Below are positions 34,988 to 46,943 of a DNA stretch of 61,352 bases, one piece after another. The notes under the pieces were generated by a model. It saw only the letters and a program-made list of their open reading frames with translations, was not told the origin of the DNA and ran no database searches. Position numbers and translations under genes: made by a program. The first letter of the stretch is position 1, and every line of letters begins with the position of its first letter. The DNA comes from Planctomycetota bacterium (GTDB lineage Bacteria > Planctomycetota > Planctomycetia > Planctomycetales > Planctomycetaceae): assembly GCA_027618475.1 (NCBI GenBank), contig JAQCEJ010000024.1:1-61352 (forward strand). Direction: 5' to 3'.

Positions 34988-35989
34988 TCAGAACGCGACG
35001 ATGCGGTTCTCACGCGCCGATTGCTCGGCCTTCAGCACGGCGTCCACGACCATTCGCGATTCTTCCGGTGTGATCACCGTCGGTTTCTCGCCTCGGTCGA
35101 TGCATTTCAAAAAGTAGTCGAATTCCTCTTTGAGAAAACCGCGACGTAATCCGTGAACTTTGGGCCAATACGTCGATTGCGGAAAATTCATACCTTTCCG
35201 GGTAAGCAATGTGTAATGGCTGCCGGAATTATCAATGTAGATCGCGCCGTCGGTTCCGATGATCTCCATGCGGGCATCGATGGCAAACGGAGCATTTTCG
35301 GGTAGGCACCAGACATTTTCGATGACGGCGATCGCATCGTTGTCGAAGCGATACATCGCCCAGCCAATGTCATCGTGAGGCAACTGCGGACGGCTGTTAG
35401 ACGTCATCGCAAACACGCTTTTGGGTTTCGCTCCGGTGAACCACAACATCAGATCGAGATCGTGAACACCGTCGCCGAACAGGGCGCTCAGTTTTTGCAG
35501 ATGGCTTTCCGTGATCCATTTCGCCAGATTTCTCCGGGCGTGCATGCTGAGAATCGTTCCCAGATGTCCCGCGGCAATTTCTTCCTTCGCCAGCGCATAC
35601 ACCGTATCGAACCGGCAGACGTGGCCGACCATAAATGCCTTATCGGTCGATTGGAGTGCGGCGAGAATTCGATCGCACTCCTCGACCGTTCCCGCCATCG
35701 GCTTTTCGAGAAAAACATGCTTCCCCGCTTCAATCGCCGCAAGTGTCGGTTCGAGGTGATCGCCGACGTGCGTCACGATCGTCACGAGATCGATGTCGTC
35801 ATCGGCGAGCAGATCGCGATAATCGGTGTATGTCTTGCCGATGTGGTATTTGCCCGCGATTTCCCGCAGACGCTCTTCCCTGCGCGTGCAAACGGCAACG
35901 ACATCGGCCTGCGGCAGTTGCTGAAGCGTATCGACATGATGTTCCCCAAACCACCCAAGCCCGATGACACCGCAGCGAATCTGTTTCAT
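34988..35989 (-). CDS. Gfo/Idh/MocA family oxidoreductase
   Basis: The 333-residue NAD(P)-dependent oxidoreductase has the Rossmann start CGVIGLGWFGEHHVDTLQQL. The EKP motif is HVFLEKPMAGTVEECD (about residues 92-107), where Lys is the catalytic/substrate residue. A C-terminal alpha/beta domain has DGVHDLDLMLWFTG, which contains the usual His-x-x-D substrate-binding pattern. It oxidises or reduces sugars or inositols in the cytosol; the substrate is not determined. It stands alone, convergent with the halogenase-like gene and divergent from the STN-like pair. Confidence 0.9.
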   Translation of the reverse strand: MKQIRCGVIGLGWFGEHHVDTLQQLPQADVVAVCTRREERLREIAGKYHIGKTYTDYRDLLADDDIDLVTIVTHVGDHLEPTLAAIEAGKHVFLEKPMAGTVEECDRILAALQSTDKAFMVGHVCRFDTVYALAKEEIAAGHLGTILSMHARRNLAKWITESHLQKLSALFGDGVHDLDLMLWFTGAKPKSVFAMTSNSRPQLPHDDIGWAMYRFDNDAIAVIENVWCLPENAPFAIDARMEIIGTDGAIYIDNSGSHYTLLTRKGMNFPQSTYWPKVHGLRRGFLKEEFDYFLKCIDRGEKPTVITPEESRMVVDAVLKAEQSARENRIVAF

Positions 35990-36215
35990 GACGGGGAGTT
36001 CCTTTGTGAGATGATGGAAAATGATGATACCTGTAATGTATCAAACGCCAATTCGATTACCCATGCTATAAGAATATCAAAATGGTTTATCACCCAAGAG
36101 ACGCAGGTGCGAAGAGAGGAACCGTCGTGAGGATTCTCTGGATTTCTTCGTGCCTTCCCGCCTGAATGTGAGTAGAATCAGAGATGTGTAGGTTTCTCAG
36201 CCGTGCCGATTCTTC

Positions 36216-37628
36216 ATGAGGGTTCTCGTGTTTGGTTCTCTATTCAGCCGGGATGTGGCTCTGCTTGCCTCGGCGTTTCTTGTGTTGGTCGTGTTGATGT
36301 ATGCGGATGATTATCTTCCCGCAGCGTCAACGGTCGGCGTGCTGAATCCGGAAACGCCTGTTCGGCGAGACGAACTGCCTCGCACCGCATCAAAACCGAT
36401 CGACGCCGACGTCTTCATCCCCGTCGAATTGAGAATTCCTCCTCAGTTGATGACACGCGTCTCCGGCGAGTTCACGAACATGCCGCTGAATGATTTTGTG
36501 AAGTGGATGCGTGACGAACAGCACGTTGACGTTTTGCTCGATGAAGATGGGCTTGCTGAAGAGGGGTTATCCATCGACGAACCAATCACGGAACGCATCG
36601 CAAGGATGCCATTGCACGGCCTGCTTGACAACATTTGTGACAAACTTGAGTTGGAATGGTATCACGAAAATGGCATCGTCAAGATCACGACGGAGATCAA
36701 AGCCGACGAGACGTTGCGGATTGTTTCCTACAATCTTGCAGACTTCATAGACAGGGGGTATCAGCCGTACGATCTGATAACGTCCATCACGGCGACATTA
36801 GGACGATGGGAAGTCGACGGAGATGGCGTGGGAAGCATCAATCGCTTTAAGGAAAAACTTTTTGTCAGGCAATCCTTAAAAGTCCAACACGAGATCTTCA
36901 AACTGTTGAGCGAACTCCGTTTTCCCCACGAGCGCACTTTCGTTAACGATCGGCGTCAGCATGTCGTACTGCGTGAAATTCTCCGGCGACCTGTGCATGT
37001 CATCTTTCAGGGAGAACCCCTCCATCAAGCGATCGCCTCGCTGTCACACCAGACGGGTGCTGCCATTCAGATTGAAGGATGGTGTTGTGATCAAAGCGAA
37101 AGTCCGTTCAATACGCCCGTGCGATTGAAAGTCGGTCCCCAGCCATTCAGCCAGATTCTCGATACGATCCTCACGCCGCAGAACCTGTCGTGGGTGCTGA
37201 AGGATGACGAGATCCGGGTCATGACACTGGAAGATGCCGACGACCAAATGGTCGTCGCCGTTTACGACGTCGGCGACAAATGCCGTAATGAGCGTGAAGC
37301 CGATATTCTGAAACGAACATTAAAAGGGCAAATGGGGCATGCCTGGGTAGACAATCGTTGGATAACCCCTGCCGTCACATTTCCCAAACCGGAAGTGATG
37401 GTCGTCTTGCAGACGGAATTTATCCACGACAAAATTCTCGAATTGTTGCGGCACGAGCGCATGTCGAATTCATATGGTAATGGCCCTCGCATCGAGACCG
37501 TCCCTCGGCTTCGCCCACTTCCATCTTATCCGAAAGACGAACAACAGCCGGTGGCAAATGCGACAGGGATGTTTTCACTTTCTGATGGCACGCCCGAAGA
37601 GTTCGTCATTCGCCGGAGGCTTCCATGA
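36216..37628 (+). CDS. Membrane-anchored protein with two STN-like repeats (paralogue 1)
   Basis: The 470-residue protein has an N-terminal membrane anchor (about residues 13-29). Two copies of an approximately 100-residue alpha/beta module follow, around residues 65-165 and 265-355. Each has a short hydrophobic strand, a DEQHVDVLLDEDGLAEEG-like strand-turn and a helix ending in ITTE or IRVMT. This resembles the secretin/TonB short N-terminal (STN) domain. Each module is followed by a YDVGD/YNLADFIDRGYQPYDLI strand-helix. The gene overlaps its paralogue at 37625 (ATGA). Envelope location is probable; the function is unknown. Confidence 0.7.
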   Translation: MRVLVFGSLFSRDVALLASAFLVLVVLMYADDYLPAASTVGVLNPETPVRRDELPRTASKPIDADVFIPVELRIPPQLMTRVSGEFTNMPLNDFVKWMRDEQHVDVLLDEDGLAEEGLSIDEPITERIARMPLHGLLDNICDKLELEWYHENGIVKITTEIKADETLRIVSYNLADFIDRGYQPYDLITSITATLGRWEVDGDGVGSINRFKEKLFVRQSLKVQHEIFKLLSELRFPHERTFVNDRRQHVVLREILRRPVHVIFQGEPLHQAIASLSHQTGAAIQIEGWCCDQSESPFNTPVRLKVGPQPFSQILDTILTPQNLSWVLKDDEIRVMTLEDADDQMVVAVYDVGDKCRNEREADILKRTLKGQMGHAWVDNRWITPAVTFPKPEVMVVLQTEFIHDKILELLRHERMSNSYGNGPRIETVPRLRPLPSYPKDEQQPVANATGMFSLSDGTPEEFVIRRRLP

Positions 37629-38875
37629 ACGGTTCGCCAGTTCAAAAAGATGCTCTCCTGTTGGGCGGTACGATTCTCGTCATGATTCTACTGATGTACG
37701 GCGACCGATTGTGGCTGGAATCGCCGGTAAATAGTGCGGTCACAACCCTGAGTGAACCGAAAGTAATTGCTGAATCAAGCTCCGTTCGTTTCGATGTCGT
37801 CGGAATTCCGCAGCAACTGCTGGTGCGTGTGACGTATGACTTTGATGAGACGCCTCTCGAAGTAATCGTCAAGCGGATACGGGACGAAACGCAGATTGAT
37901 CTGCGTTTCGATATTCCGGCACTAGAGGAAGAGGGGATCGATTCGAATGACCCTGTGACGATTGATGCCACCGACGAACCGCTCTATCTGTTTCTCAATC
38001 GATTCTGTCGGCCATTAACGTTGACATGGTACGAGCGGGAAGGGGTCATCACACTTACGACCGATTTCAAATCTGAGACAGCATTCCACACCGTGAATTA
38101 TAACCTGGCAGAATTAATGCAAGACGGTTATCAGCCGCGCGAGTTGATAGACGTTATCAAAGGGACGACCAGCGGAAGGTGGGACGTCGAATACGGCGGC
38201 ACGATCGATACCCATGGCGAAACAATGATCGTAACGCAGAACGATAAAGTTCATTTTGAAGTCACCAATCTTCTCCATAAGCTACGGTATCTCACCAGAC
38301 AGACTTTTGTCTTCGAACCGCCGGAACATGAATTTCTGCGAGAAAAACTCAAACAGCCTGTGCATGTCTCGTTTCGTGACGTCCCTTTAACCGATGCCGT
38401 TGCTGAATTATCCAGACAGGCAGATGTTCAAATACGAATCGATATCGATGGACTGGAGGAAGAAGGGATCTCGTATGACGATCCGCTGAAGTATGAATTG
38501 AGTTCGCATGCGTTAAGCACGACTCTCGATCTGATGCTGAGACCCTTGGCGTTGAATTACATTCTCAGTGATAATGTGATCCTGGTCACGACCGAAATTA
38601 CAACCGAAGAGACATTGAATACGGCGATTTATGATGTCCGCGACCTTTGCGGTAGCAGCACAGACGAACGCTACCTTGACCGATTGATTAAGAACCAGAC
38701 GGATTTCAGCAGATACGAAGCACAATATGGGATGAGTATATACGGCTCGTACTGGTTACCAGAAGATTCGGGAAAAATCGTCTTCCCAATAATCGGCGTG
38801 ATGGTTGTGCGCGAATCGCGATCGGTACACGAGCAAATTCTCGATGTGCTCACGCGCTGCAGGGCCGACGAATAG
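37625..38875 (+). CDS. Membrane-anchored protein with two STN-like repeats (paralogue 2)
   Basis: The 416-residue paralogue of the preceding gene has the same layout: a membrane helix at residues about 11-25 and two STN-like modules (about 55-150 and 245-340). Both modules share LRFDIPALEEEGIDSNDPV / IRIDIDGLEEEGISYDDPL followed by VITLTTDFKSE / VILVTTEITTE. The second module ends with AIYDVRDLCG. The repetition within and between the two genes shows that an ancestral single module was duplicated twice. The start overlaps the previous stop by 4 nt, so the proteins are probably made in equal amounts and may form a heteromeric envelope complex. Confidence 0.7.
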   Translation: MNGSPVQKDALLLGGTILVMILLMYGDRLWLESPVNSAVTTLSEPKVIAESSSVRFDVVGIPQQLLVRVTYDFDETPLEVIVKRIRDETQIDLRFDIPALEEEGIDSNDPVTIDATDEPLYLFLNRFCRPLTLTWYEREGVITLTTDFKSETAFHTVNYNLAELMQDGYQPRELIDVIKGTTSGRWDVEYGGTIDTHGETMIVTQNDKVHFEVTNLLHKLRYLTRQTFVFEPPEHEFLREKLKQPVHVSFRDVPLTDAVAELSRQADVQIRIDIDGLEEEGISYDDPLKYELSSHALSTTLDLMLRPLALNYILSDNVILVTTEITTEETLNTAIYDVRDLCGSSTDERYLDRLIKNQTDFSRYEAQYGMSIYGSYWLPEDSGKIVFPIIGVMVVRESRSVHEQILDVLTRCRADE

Positions 38876-38896
38876 CGAGCTGTCGCCTCGATCCTC

Positions 38897-39928
38897 TTAC
38901 GTGAAAAACTCGCCCGCTTCGTTGAAGAAGTCGATATCGAGCATTCGCATTGTGCCGACGGCTTCGGCGAGGGGGACCGCGACGATCTTGGTGCCGCGCA
39001 GCGAGACCATTTTTCCGAAGTCTTTTTTGAGGACCATTCTGGCTGCGTGAATGCCGCAGCGGGTGCCGAGAACGCGGTCGTAGGCACTGGGAGGCCCTCC
39101 GCGCTGCAGGTGACCGAGCGTGACAACGCGGGTTTCGATGCCGGTTTTCTTCTCGATGATTTCGGCGACCGCATCGCCGATGCCGCCGAGTTTAACGTGT
39201 CCGAAATCATCGACGACGGCGTCTTTCGTAACGAAGCCGTCCGACTCGGAGAGTTTGGCACCTTCACTGACGACGACGATGCCGTACTTTTTCCCTTCCT
39301 TCCTTCGCCTCTTCAACAAGTCGCACATCTCCGACAAGTTGACTTCGAGTTCAGGAACGAGAATGTAATCGGCGGCCGTCGCCATGCCCGAGTAGCAGGC
39401 GATCCAGCCGGCGTGTCGACCCATGGTTTCGATGACCATGATCCGTCGATGCGACTCGGCGGTGGTGCGCAAGCGGTCGATCGCTTCCATCACAATGTTG
39501 ATCGACGTGTCGAAACCGAATGTTACGTCGGTTGCGCTCAGGTCGTTATCGATCGTTTTCGGGCATCCGATCAAACCGAGCCCGTGATCCTGATACAACC
39601 GGTTGGCCACGCCGAGCGTATCGTCGCCGCCGATGGCGATGAGGGCGTCGAGGCCGAGGTTCCGATACGTATCAAGCAGTCTGTCGATGTCGGCTGGTTT
39701 TTTGTAGGGGTTGGTGCGCGACGAGCCGAGGATCGTCCCTCCCTGAGAAATGATGGAGTCGGTATTCTCGACGGTCAGGTCCATCGTCAGGCCTTCAATG
39801 GCCCCACGCCAGCCTTCGAGCAATCCGACGACTTGACCATTGGCATTCGCAATCACGCGGACGGCGGCACGTATCACCGGGTTCAAACCGGGGCAATCTC
39901 CTCCACCTGTCAGTATCCCGACTTTCAT
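38897..39928 (-). CDS. pfp: 6-phosphofructokinase, pyrophosphate-type by motif
   Basis: The 343-residue phosphofructokinase phosphorylates fructose-6-phosphate. The phosphoryl-donor motifs read IGGDDT (residues 99-104) and CPKTIDND (122-129). In characterised enzymes Gly at the second Asp position and at the Lys position goes with ATP, whereas Asp and Lys go with pyrophosphate. It is therefore probably a PPi-dependent, reversible enzyme. Other signatures are GGGDCPGLN at the start, MGRHAGWIA and HLQRGG. It stands alone, convergent with the STN-like pair, with accC upstream on the same strand. Confidence 0.9.
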   Translation of the reverse strand: MKVGILTGGGDCPGLNPVIRAAVRVIANANGQVVGLLEGWRGAIEGLTMDLTVENTDSIISQGGTILGSSRTNPYKKPADIDRLLDTYRNLGLDALIAIGGDDTLGVANRLYQDHGLGLIGCPKTIDNDLSATDVTFGFDTSINIVMEAIDRLRTTAESHRRIMVIETMGRHAGWIACYSGMATAADYILVPELEVNLSEMCDLLKRRRKEGKKYGIVVVSEGAKLSESDGFVTKDAVVDDFGHVKLGGIGDAVAEIIEKKTGIETRVVTLGHLQRGGPPSAYDRVLGTRCGIHAARMVLKKDFGKMVSLRGTKIVAVPLAEAVGTMRMLDIDFFNEAGEFFT

Positions 39929-40062
39929 GATGCTTTAACTTACTCCACGTTTTTGACAGACTCTTCAGGCGCAATCGTGCAAGAACCGGTAAGGCCGGGT
40001 GCCGCCATTTTAACTCAAATGATGCGATCTGGGCAGAGAATCTTGACATTTTCGGAGACGCC

Positions 40063-41400
40063 TCACCAGGCCCGCTCGAGAAAGCCGGTGTCGACGCTGC
40101 CATCGATAAATTTCGGATGCCGAAAAATTTTCTTCGCCAGCGGAATCGTTGTTTTCACCCCTTCGACGACGAATTCGTCCAATGCACGTCTCATGCAATT
40201 GATGGCATCGGTTCGTGTTTCGCGGTGTACTATCAACTTGCCGATCATCGAGTCGTAATACGGACTGATGCGGTAACCTTCATACACGTGGGAATCGAAT
40301 CGGACGCCCGGCCCTCCCGGCAGCCGTAATTTGGTAATGGTTCCCGGCGAGCCACGGAAATCGTTGGCCGGGTCTTCCGCATTGATGCGAACTTCGATCG
40401 CCGACCCGCGACTGACGATCTGCCGCTGCGTGTAGGGCAAGGTCTCGCCGGCAGCGATACGAATCTGCTGTTGGATCAGATCGATGCCGGTGACCAGTTC
40501 GGTCACCGGGTGTTCGACCTGAATACGGGCATTCACTTCGATGAAGTAAAAGTTGAAATCCTTGTCGACCAGGAATTCCACCGTACCGGCGTTCGTGTAA
40601 TTCGCCGACTTGATCAAACGGACGGCGGATTTACAGATGTTCTCGCGGACGTCGTCGGGTAGCAGCGGACCGGGGCTTTCTTCGACGAGTTTCTGATGCT
40701 TACGCTGCAAACTGCAATCGCGTTCCCACAGATGGACGGCGTGGCCGTGCCGGTCGGCGATAATCTGTACTTCAACGTGTCGAGGGTTTTCGATGTATTT
40801 TTCGAGATAGACGCCGGCGTTTTTGAAGGCTTTTTCGGCCTCCATCGAAGCCGACTTGAGCCCGCTTTTCAGCTCGGCTTCGTTACGGGCGACGCGCATT
40901 CCCTTCCCGCCGCCTCCGGCCGTCGCTTTGATGAGGACGGGATAGCCGATCTGGTTCGCGGTCTCGATCGCTTGTGATTCTTTCGCGATCAGACCGTCGC
41001 TCCCCGGGACTAGCGGAACTTTTGCCTCTTCGGCAATCGTTTTCGCGGTGATTTTATCACCCAGACGAAGCATCGCCTCGTGAGACGGCCCGATGAATTC
41101 GATATTGCACGACTGGCAGACTTCAGCAAAGTGAGCGTTTTCGGCGAGAAAGCCGTAACCGGGATGAATGGCCTGCACGTTGCCGATTTCGGCGGCGCTG
41201 ATGATGCGGTTGATCGTCAGATAACTTTCGGACGCCGCTGCGGGACCGATGCAGATCGCTTCGTCGGCCAGTTCGAGGTAATGCGCACCTCGGTCGGCCT
41301 CGCTGAAAATTGCGACAGATTCGATACCCATTTCACGGCAGGCGCGGATGATGCGTAGAGCGATTTCCCCGCGATTGGCCACCAGAATACGCTGAAACAT
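40063..41400 (-). CDS. accC: Acetyl-CoA carboxylase, biotin carboxylase subunit
   Basis: The 445-residue ATP-grasp enzyme carboxylates biotin on AccB, the first step of malonyl-CoA synthesis. It begins [20 protein letters not shown]. It has [20 protein letters not shown] (ATP loop, about 160-180), [52 protein letters not shown] (catalytic Glu/Asn/Arg) and the C-terminal cap. Length is normal. It follows accB on the same strand after an 84-nt gap, the usual accBC order. Confidence 0.97.
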   Translation of the reverse strand: MFQRILVANRGEIALRIIRACREMGIESVAIFSEADRGAHYLELADEAICIGPAAASESYLTINRIISAAEIGNVQAIHPGYGFLAENAHFAEVCQSCNIEFIGPSHEAMLRLGDKITAKTIAEEAKVPLVPGSDGLIAKESQAIETANQIGYPVLIKATAGGGGKGMRVARNEAELKSGLKSASMEAEKAFKNAGVYLEKYIENPRHVEVQIIADRHGHAVHLWERDCSLQRKHQKLVEESPGPLLPDDVRENICKSAVRLIKSANYTNAGTVEFLVDKDFNFYFIEVNARIQVEHPVTELVTGIDLIQQQIRIAAGETLPYTQRQIVSRGSAIEVRINAEDPANDFRGSPGTITKLRLPGGPGVRFDSHVYEGYRISPYYDSMIGKLIVHRETRTDAINCMRRALDEFVVEGVKTTIPLAKKIFRHPKFIDGSVDTGFLERAW

Positions 41401-41484
41401 TCGATTAGACCGCTATGCAATGAAGACTGTCGGGCAAAGGAACATGTGACGCCGTTGCAGCGTACCGATCTTCGTCATCGGGCA

Positions 41485-41988
41485 TTACGGACGGACGCGA
41501 AACAACGGCTGACCGAATTCGACGGGATCACCATTCTTGACAAGAACTTCGGCGATTGTTCCCGAGACTTCGGCGGGGATCTGATTGAAGACTTTCATCG
41601 CTTCGATGATACAAACGATCGTTTCGGTTCCGACTTGCGATCCGATTTTGACGAACGCGGGATCTTCGGGAGTGGGAGACGCATAATACGTTCCCACCGT
41701 CGGCGACTTGATGACCAGCAAGTTCTCATCGACAGCGGTTGGTGCCGCGGCCGCAGAAGCCGATGCAGGAGGACCGCCGGAGGTGGCGACCGGCATCGGT
41801 GGCGGAGCATGATACGCCATCGGGGCCTGCGGATAAGCTATTTCTTCGGGGCCCCGGCGAAATCGCCATTGTTCGGTCCCGCGTCTCAAGCTGACTTCCG
41901 TCAGCTTGTGCTTTTCCATTAACTCGAACAGAACGCGGAGCTTCTCGACATCGAAGGGACCGCCTTGAGTTGTCGTCTCTTTCGCCAT
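41485..41988 (-). CDS. accB: Acetyl-CoA carboxylase, biotin carboxyl carrier protein
   Basis: The 167-residue BCCP has an N-terminal helical region ([21 protein letters not shown]), an Ala/Pro-rich linker and a C-terminal biotinyl domain. The biotin-accepting Lys is in [20 protein letters not shown] 41988 gives the usual BCCP start; an in-frame GTG at 42048 would add 20 residues. No strong Shine-Dalgarno sequence precedes either. The protein carries CO2 between AccC and the carboxyltransferase. It is followed by accC and preceded by a peptidase gene on the same strand, so a pepP-accB-accC operon is likely. Confidence 0.93.
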   Translation of the reverse strand: MAKETTTQGGPFDVEKLRVLFELMEKHKLTEVSLRRGTEQWRFRRGPEEIAYPQAPMAYHAPPPMPVATSGGPPASASAAAAPTAVDENLLVIKSPTVGTYYASPTPEDPAFVKIGSQVGTETIVCIIEAMKVFNQIPAEVSGTIAEVLVKNGDPVEFGQPLFRVRP

Positions 41989-42077
41989 AACTGCGCCAGT
42001 CTTATGATTAATTTCAACATTCAACGATAAGGAGGATTCGATGGTCACGCTGACAGACGAAGCCTTGTATAAAGCGT

Positions 42078-43196
42078 TTACTTCGGTTGAATCTCATCCC
42101 ATTCTTTGGTTACCGACGTAAGAACTTCGCAACCGTCGCGCGTGACCAGGATGTCGTCCTCGATGCGTACTCCTCCCCATCCCGGGAGATAGATGCCCGG
42201 CTCGACAGTGACGATCATCCCCGGCTCGAGTTCGTCGTTCGACGTCGACGACAACCGCGGGGCTTCGTGGATGTGCAACCCTACGCCATGCCCCAGGCTA
42301 TGACCGAACTGTCGACCAAACCCTGCCTTCTCGATGATCGAACGGGCGATTCGATCGATGTCCGCACCGCGAACACCAGGACGAATTGCCTCGATCCCCG
42401 CGAGCTGTGCATTTAACACAACCCTATATACCTTCGCCAGTTTGGGCGGAATCTTACCTGTGATGACAAGCCTCGTCAAGTCACTGCGGTATCCTGAGAC
42501 CGTTCGTGCTCCCCAATCAATCAGCGTGAAAGGGGCATCGGCGATGCACTGGGACTGAGGCCGGGCATGAGGTAACGCCGCCCGCGCCCCGACGGCGACT
42601 ATCGGATCGAACGCCACCCCGGCGGCTCCAAACCGCCTCATGGCATGTTCCAGATCGTGCGCGACCTGCAATTCGGTCATTTCGCCGGTCAAACCGGCAA
42701 TGATCAAAGCAAAGCCTCGTTCGGCCTGTTCGACGGCGAGACGAATTTCGGCAATTTCGGTAGCGTCTTTCACCTGTCGCAGGGTTTCAACGAGTCCGTC
42801 GCACGGGATCCACTCGATCTTATCGAGCGTCGCTTCAAGATGTTGCCAGTGTTGATACGTGATGGTCCCCGCCTCGAATCCGATTTGGTTGCACTTGGCC
42901 TGTTTGACCCCCTGCTGCACGGCCTTCAGCAGCGATTCGTTCGGCTTGCGAATGAGGGCATCGATTCCGGGGCACTCTTCCTCGATCTGCACGGTATAGC
43001 GGGCATCGCTGATGAGGAGACACACCCCTTTCCCCAGCAGCAGATAGCTGCTATCCCCGCTGAATCCCGTAAGATACGTGACATTAACGACATCCGTCAC
43101 AAGCATTGCGGGGACGTTTTTCTGCTTCAGTTCATGCAATAATCGTTGCCGCCGCTGCGCAGGGCGATCGGGAGTGGATTTGGTGGGTGAGGGCAT
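42078..43196 (-). CDS. M24 metallopeptidase, Xaa-Pro aminopeptidase/dipeptidase-like
   Basis: The 372-residue pita-bread peptidase shows all five metal ligands in order: Asp in [10 protein letters not shown], Asp in YRSDLTRLV, His in [17 protein letters not shown], Glu in [10 protein letters not shown] and Glu in [12 protein letters not shown]. It binds two Mn or Co ions and cleaves Xaa-Pro bonds in the cytosol. The N-terminal creatinase-like domain starts near [15 protein letters not shown] 43196 is chosen; an upstream ATG at 43277 would add 27 unlikely residues. It precedes accB, an arrangement also common in other bacteria. Confidence 0.92.
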   Translation of the reverse strand: MPSPTKSTPDRPAQRRQRLLHELKQKNVPAMLVTDVVNVTYLTGFSGDSSYLLLGKGVCLLISDARYTVQIEEECPGIDALIRKPNESLLKAVQQGVKQAKCNQIGFEAGTITYQHWQHLEATLDKIEWIPCDGLVETLRQVKDATEIAEIRLAVEQAERGFALIIAGLTGEMTELQVAHDLEHAMRRFGAAGVAFDPIVAVGARAALPHARPQSQCIADAPFTLIDWGARTVSGYRSDLTRLVITGKIPPKLAKVYRVVLNAQLAGIEAIRPGVRGADIDRIARSIIEKAGFGRQFGHSLGHGVGLHIHEAPRLSSTSNDELEPGMIVTVEPGIYLPGWGGVRIEDDILVTRDGCEVLTSVTKEWDEIQPK

Positions 43197-43434
43197 TGTC
43201 TGCGATCTCATTTCGACAAGAGGATCAATTGGGAACGCTGTTTTACGGAGGATACGAGTGACCGGTGATTGTTTCAATCGTCGGACGAAAATCTTATCAT
43301 GTCACAAAACACAGTGATCTGGTGTGCGGTTTTCCGGCGGTTTTTGTGAATTCTCACCCCCAGGCAGAGGGAATCGCGAAAGCGTTGAATTGTCAGCCTG
43401 CTGTCAGAGGTTCTCTTTATCAGAACGCCTCGCG

Positions 43435-43464
43435 TTGCAGATCACTCTGAATCTGCGATATACT
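43435..43464 (+). promoter_or_regulatory. Sigma70-type promoter ahead of the ROK gene
   Basis: TTGCAG (43435-43440) and TATACT (43459-43464) are separated by 18 nt, about 85 nt before the ROK start codon. The rest of the 356-nt gap between the divergent peptidase and ROK genes shows no gene. Confidence 0.5.
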
Positions 43465-43552
43465 GGGTTTTCTAGGAATTTCTTGCCCCCTTCACCATAA
43501 ATACCGGGGCAGTTTTGGTTTGTTGTCGGTATCGAATTGGCAGGGATTGATC

Positions 43553-44569
43553 GTGGCGGAAAGGCTGTTATTTCTCGGGATCGACGTCGGCGGGACGAAT
43601 GTCAAAGCGGGGGTTGTTGATTATCAGGGAAAGACCTTATCGCACACCTCGATCCCGACGCAGGCCGACCAGGGCCCCGAAACCGGGGTGAAAAACATTT
43701 GTCGCGCGGCGGAACTCGCGTTGCAGAAATCGGACGTGACGCTCGCCGACATTCAGATGATCGGCCTGGCGACGCCGGGGACGATGGATCTGAAAGCCGG
43801 CATGTTGCTCGACCCTCCCAATCTGCCGGGGTGGAACGATTTTCCCATCCGTCAGCGCGTGCGCGAACACTTCGACAAACCGACCATCTTGCAGAACGAC
43901 GCCAATGCCGCCGCCTATGGTGAATACTGGATCGGAGCGGGACGCGATGCGAACAGTCTCGTTTTCTGGACGCTGGGGACAGGAATTGGCTGCGGCATTA
44001 TCATCAACCACATGATCATCGAAGGAGAACATTCGCACGGGGCCGAGTGCGGGCATATCGTCATTCAAATGGACGACGGCCGTCCGTGCGACACCGGCCA
44101 GACCGGCACGCTCGAAGCGTACGCAGGAGGGAAATCACTCGTCCGTCGTGTCGAAGAACAACTGGTTGCGGGACGGCGCTCGTCTCTGAGTCGACTCATC
44201 GAAGACGGAACGTCCCTGTCTCCGTTGCTCATCGGTCAGGCCTGCGAAGAGGGAGACGAACTCGCCGAAGAGATGGTGATGGACGTCGCCCGTTGTCTGG
44301 GAGTCGGCACGACCACGCTGATGCACACCATCGACCCCGACATGGTCCTTTTCGGCGGAGCGATGACCTTCGGCCGCGACACCACCAAACTCGGTCGGCG
44401 ATTTCTGCAGCGTATCAAGGATGAAGTCAAACGGCGGGCATTTCCCATTCCCTACGCTCACACTAAAATTGATTACGCCACGCTCGGAGGCGACGCCGGT
44501 TACATCGGCGCGGCGGGATGTGCCAAACTGAAATACGATTCGATGAAGCAAACACCTGACCTGCCATGA
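43553..44569 (+). CDS. ROK-family sugar kinase (glucokinase-like) lacking the zinc motif
   Basis: The 338-residue ROK protein begins FLGIDVGGTNVKAGVVDYQG (ATP phosphate loop). It has LPGWNDFPIRQRV, then ILQNDANAAAYGEYWIGAGR (catalytic Asp) and GTGIGCGIIINHMII. A conserved zinc site of ROK proteins, CxCGxxGC, is replaced here by RPCDTGQTGTLEAYAGG, so only one Cys remains; the preceding His is kept in CGHIVI. It probably phosphorylates glucose or a related sugar, supplying pgi/pfp. The start GTG 43553 fits the family better than TTG 43520. Confidence 0.85.
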   Translation: MAERLLFLGIDVGGTNVKAGVVDYQGKTLSHTSIPTQADQGPETGVKNICRAAELALQKSDVTLADIQMIGLATPGTMDLKAGMLLDPPNLPGWNDFPIRQRVREHFDKPTILQNDANAAAYGEYWIGAGRDANSLVFWTLGTGIGCGIIINHMIIEGEHSHGAECGHIVIQMDDGRPCDTGQTGTLEAYAGGKSLVRRVEEQLVAGRRSSLSRLIEDGTSLSPLLIGQACEEGDELAEEMVMDVARCLGVGTTTLMHTIDPDMVLFGGAMTFGRDTTKLGRRFLQRIKDEVKRRAFPIPYAHTKIDYATLGGDAGYIGAAGCAKLKYDSMKQTPDLP

Positions 44570-44699
44570 GTCCACCCTGCCAGAACTTCCTCTATTGAGA
44601 ACCGTTGCGGTTTGATATGAAACTCATCTTCATTGACATTCACGGCGGCATGCCAATGCCAAGACGTTGATACCCCTTTGCGGAGAACACCGGGGCGTG

Positions 44700-44727
44700 T
44701 TGTCGTTCCTGTCTGACAGCATATATG
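44700..44727 (+). promoter_or_regulatory. Possible promoter upstream of lepA
   Basis: TTGTCG (44700-44705) and TATATG (44722-44727) have 16-nt spacing, about 100 nt before lepA. The match is moderate only. Confidence 0.35.
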
Positions 44728-44827
44728 TAAATGGGATGTACCTGTAGAACGTAATTCCGAAACGATCTCGACGAGCGTGGCCTTGAAATCCTGCGCCTGA
44801 ACGACTTACCTCCTTTTCGAACGCAAA

Positions 44828-46630
<1,803 letters not shown>

Positions 46631-46665
46631 CGGAGAGAGAAATCCATGAATTACGTATTCAAATT

Positions 46666-46794
46666 ATGGAAAGAAAGTGCTCGTCAATCACGGCGCATCT
46701 GAAGGGAAGCCCGTTGCCCATTCGGAAAAAACTGCTTGCAACAGCGGGCGAACTGGCAGATAACCATTTTTCCAATTTTTATCCAAAGGTATAA
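46666..46794 (+). CDS. Very small gene, 42 residues, function unknown
   Basis: An open frame from ATG 46666 to TAA 46792-46794 encodes a basic peptide beginning MERKCSSITAHLKG and ending NHFSNFYPKV. The stop is followed directly by ATG of the next small gene with no spacer. A competing start at 46646 has a good GGAGAGAG upstream but is in another frame and gives only 18 residues, so a frameshifted fusion of the two is possible. No family is recognised. Support comes mainly from the tight head-to-tail packing. Confidence 0.4.
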   Translation: MERKCSSITAHLKGSPLPIRKKLLATAGELADNHFSNFYPKV

Positions 46795-46941
46795 ATGATG
46801 TTGGATAAAACTAAGCACCAAAAGCCTGATCTCGATAAACTGGCGAGAAACATTTCCAAAAGAGGGTTGCCTCCCGTTTTATCGACTCCACCGATGCCGC
46901 CCGTAAAGAAACCGGCGGAACCGGTTCGCAAAGACAAGTAA
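46795..46941 (+). CDS. Very small Pro/Lys-rich gene, 48 residues, function unknown
   Basis: ATG 46795 (also in frame at 46798) to TAA 46939-46941 encodes MMLDKTKHQKPDLDKLARN and a C-terminal stretch rich in Pro and Lys (LPPVLSTPPMPPVKKPAEP). AAAGG lies about 6 nt before the first ATG. The composition suggests a disordered basic protein, possibly nucleic-acid- or protein-binding. It starts on the base after the previous stop and ends 2 nt before the next start, so the three small genes look like one operon. Confidence 0.5.
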   Translation: MMLDKTKHQKPDLDKLARNISKRGLPPVLSTPPMPPVKKPAEPVRKDK

Positions 46942-46943
46942 CG

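Noticed and set aside
39047-40258. Long open frame on the plus strand opposite pfp and accC
   Set aside because: Antisense to two certain genes; the protein is low-complexity in feel and spans the gap between them without its own signals.
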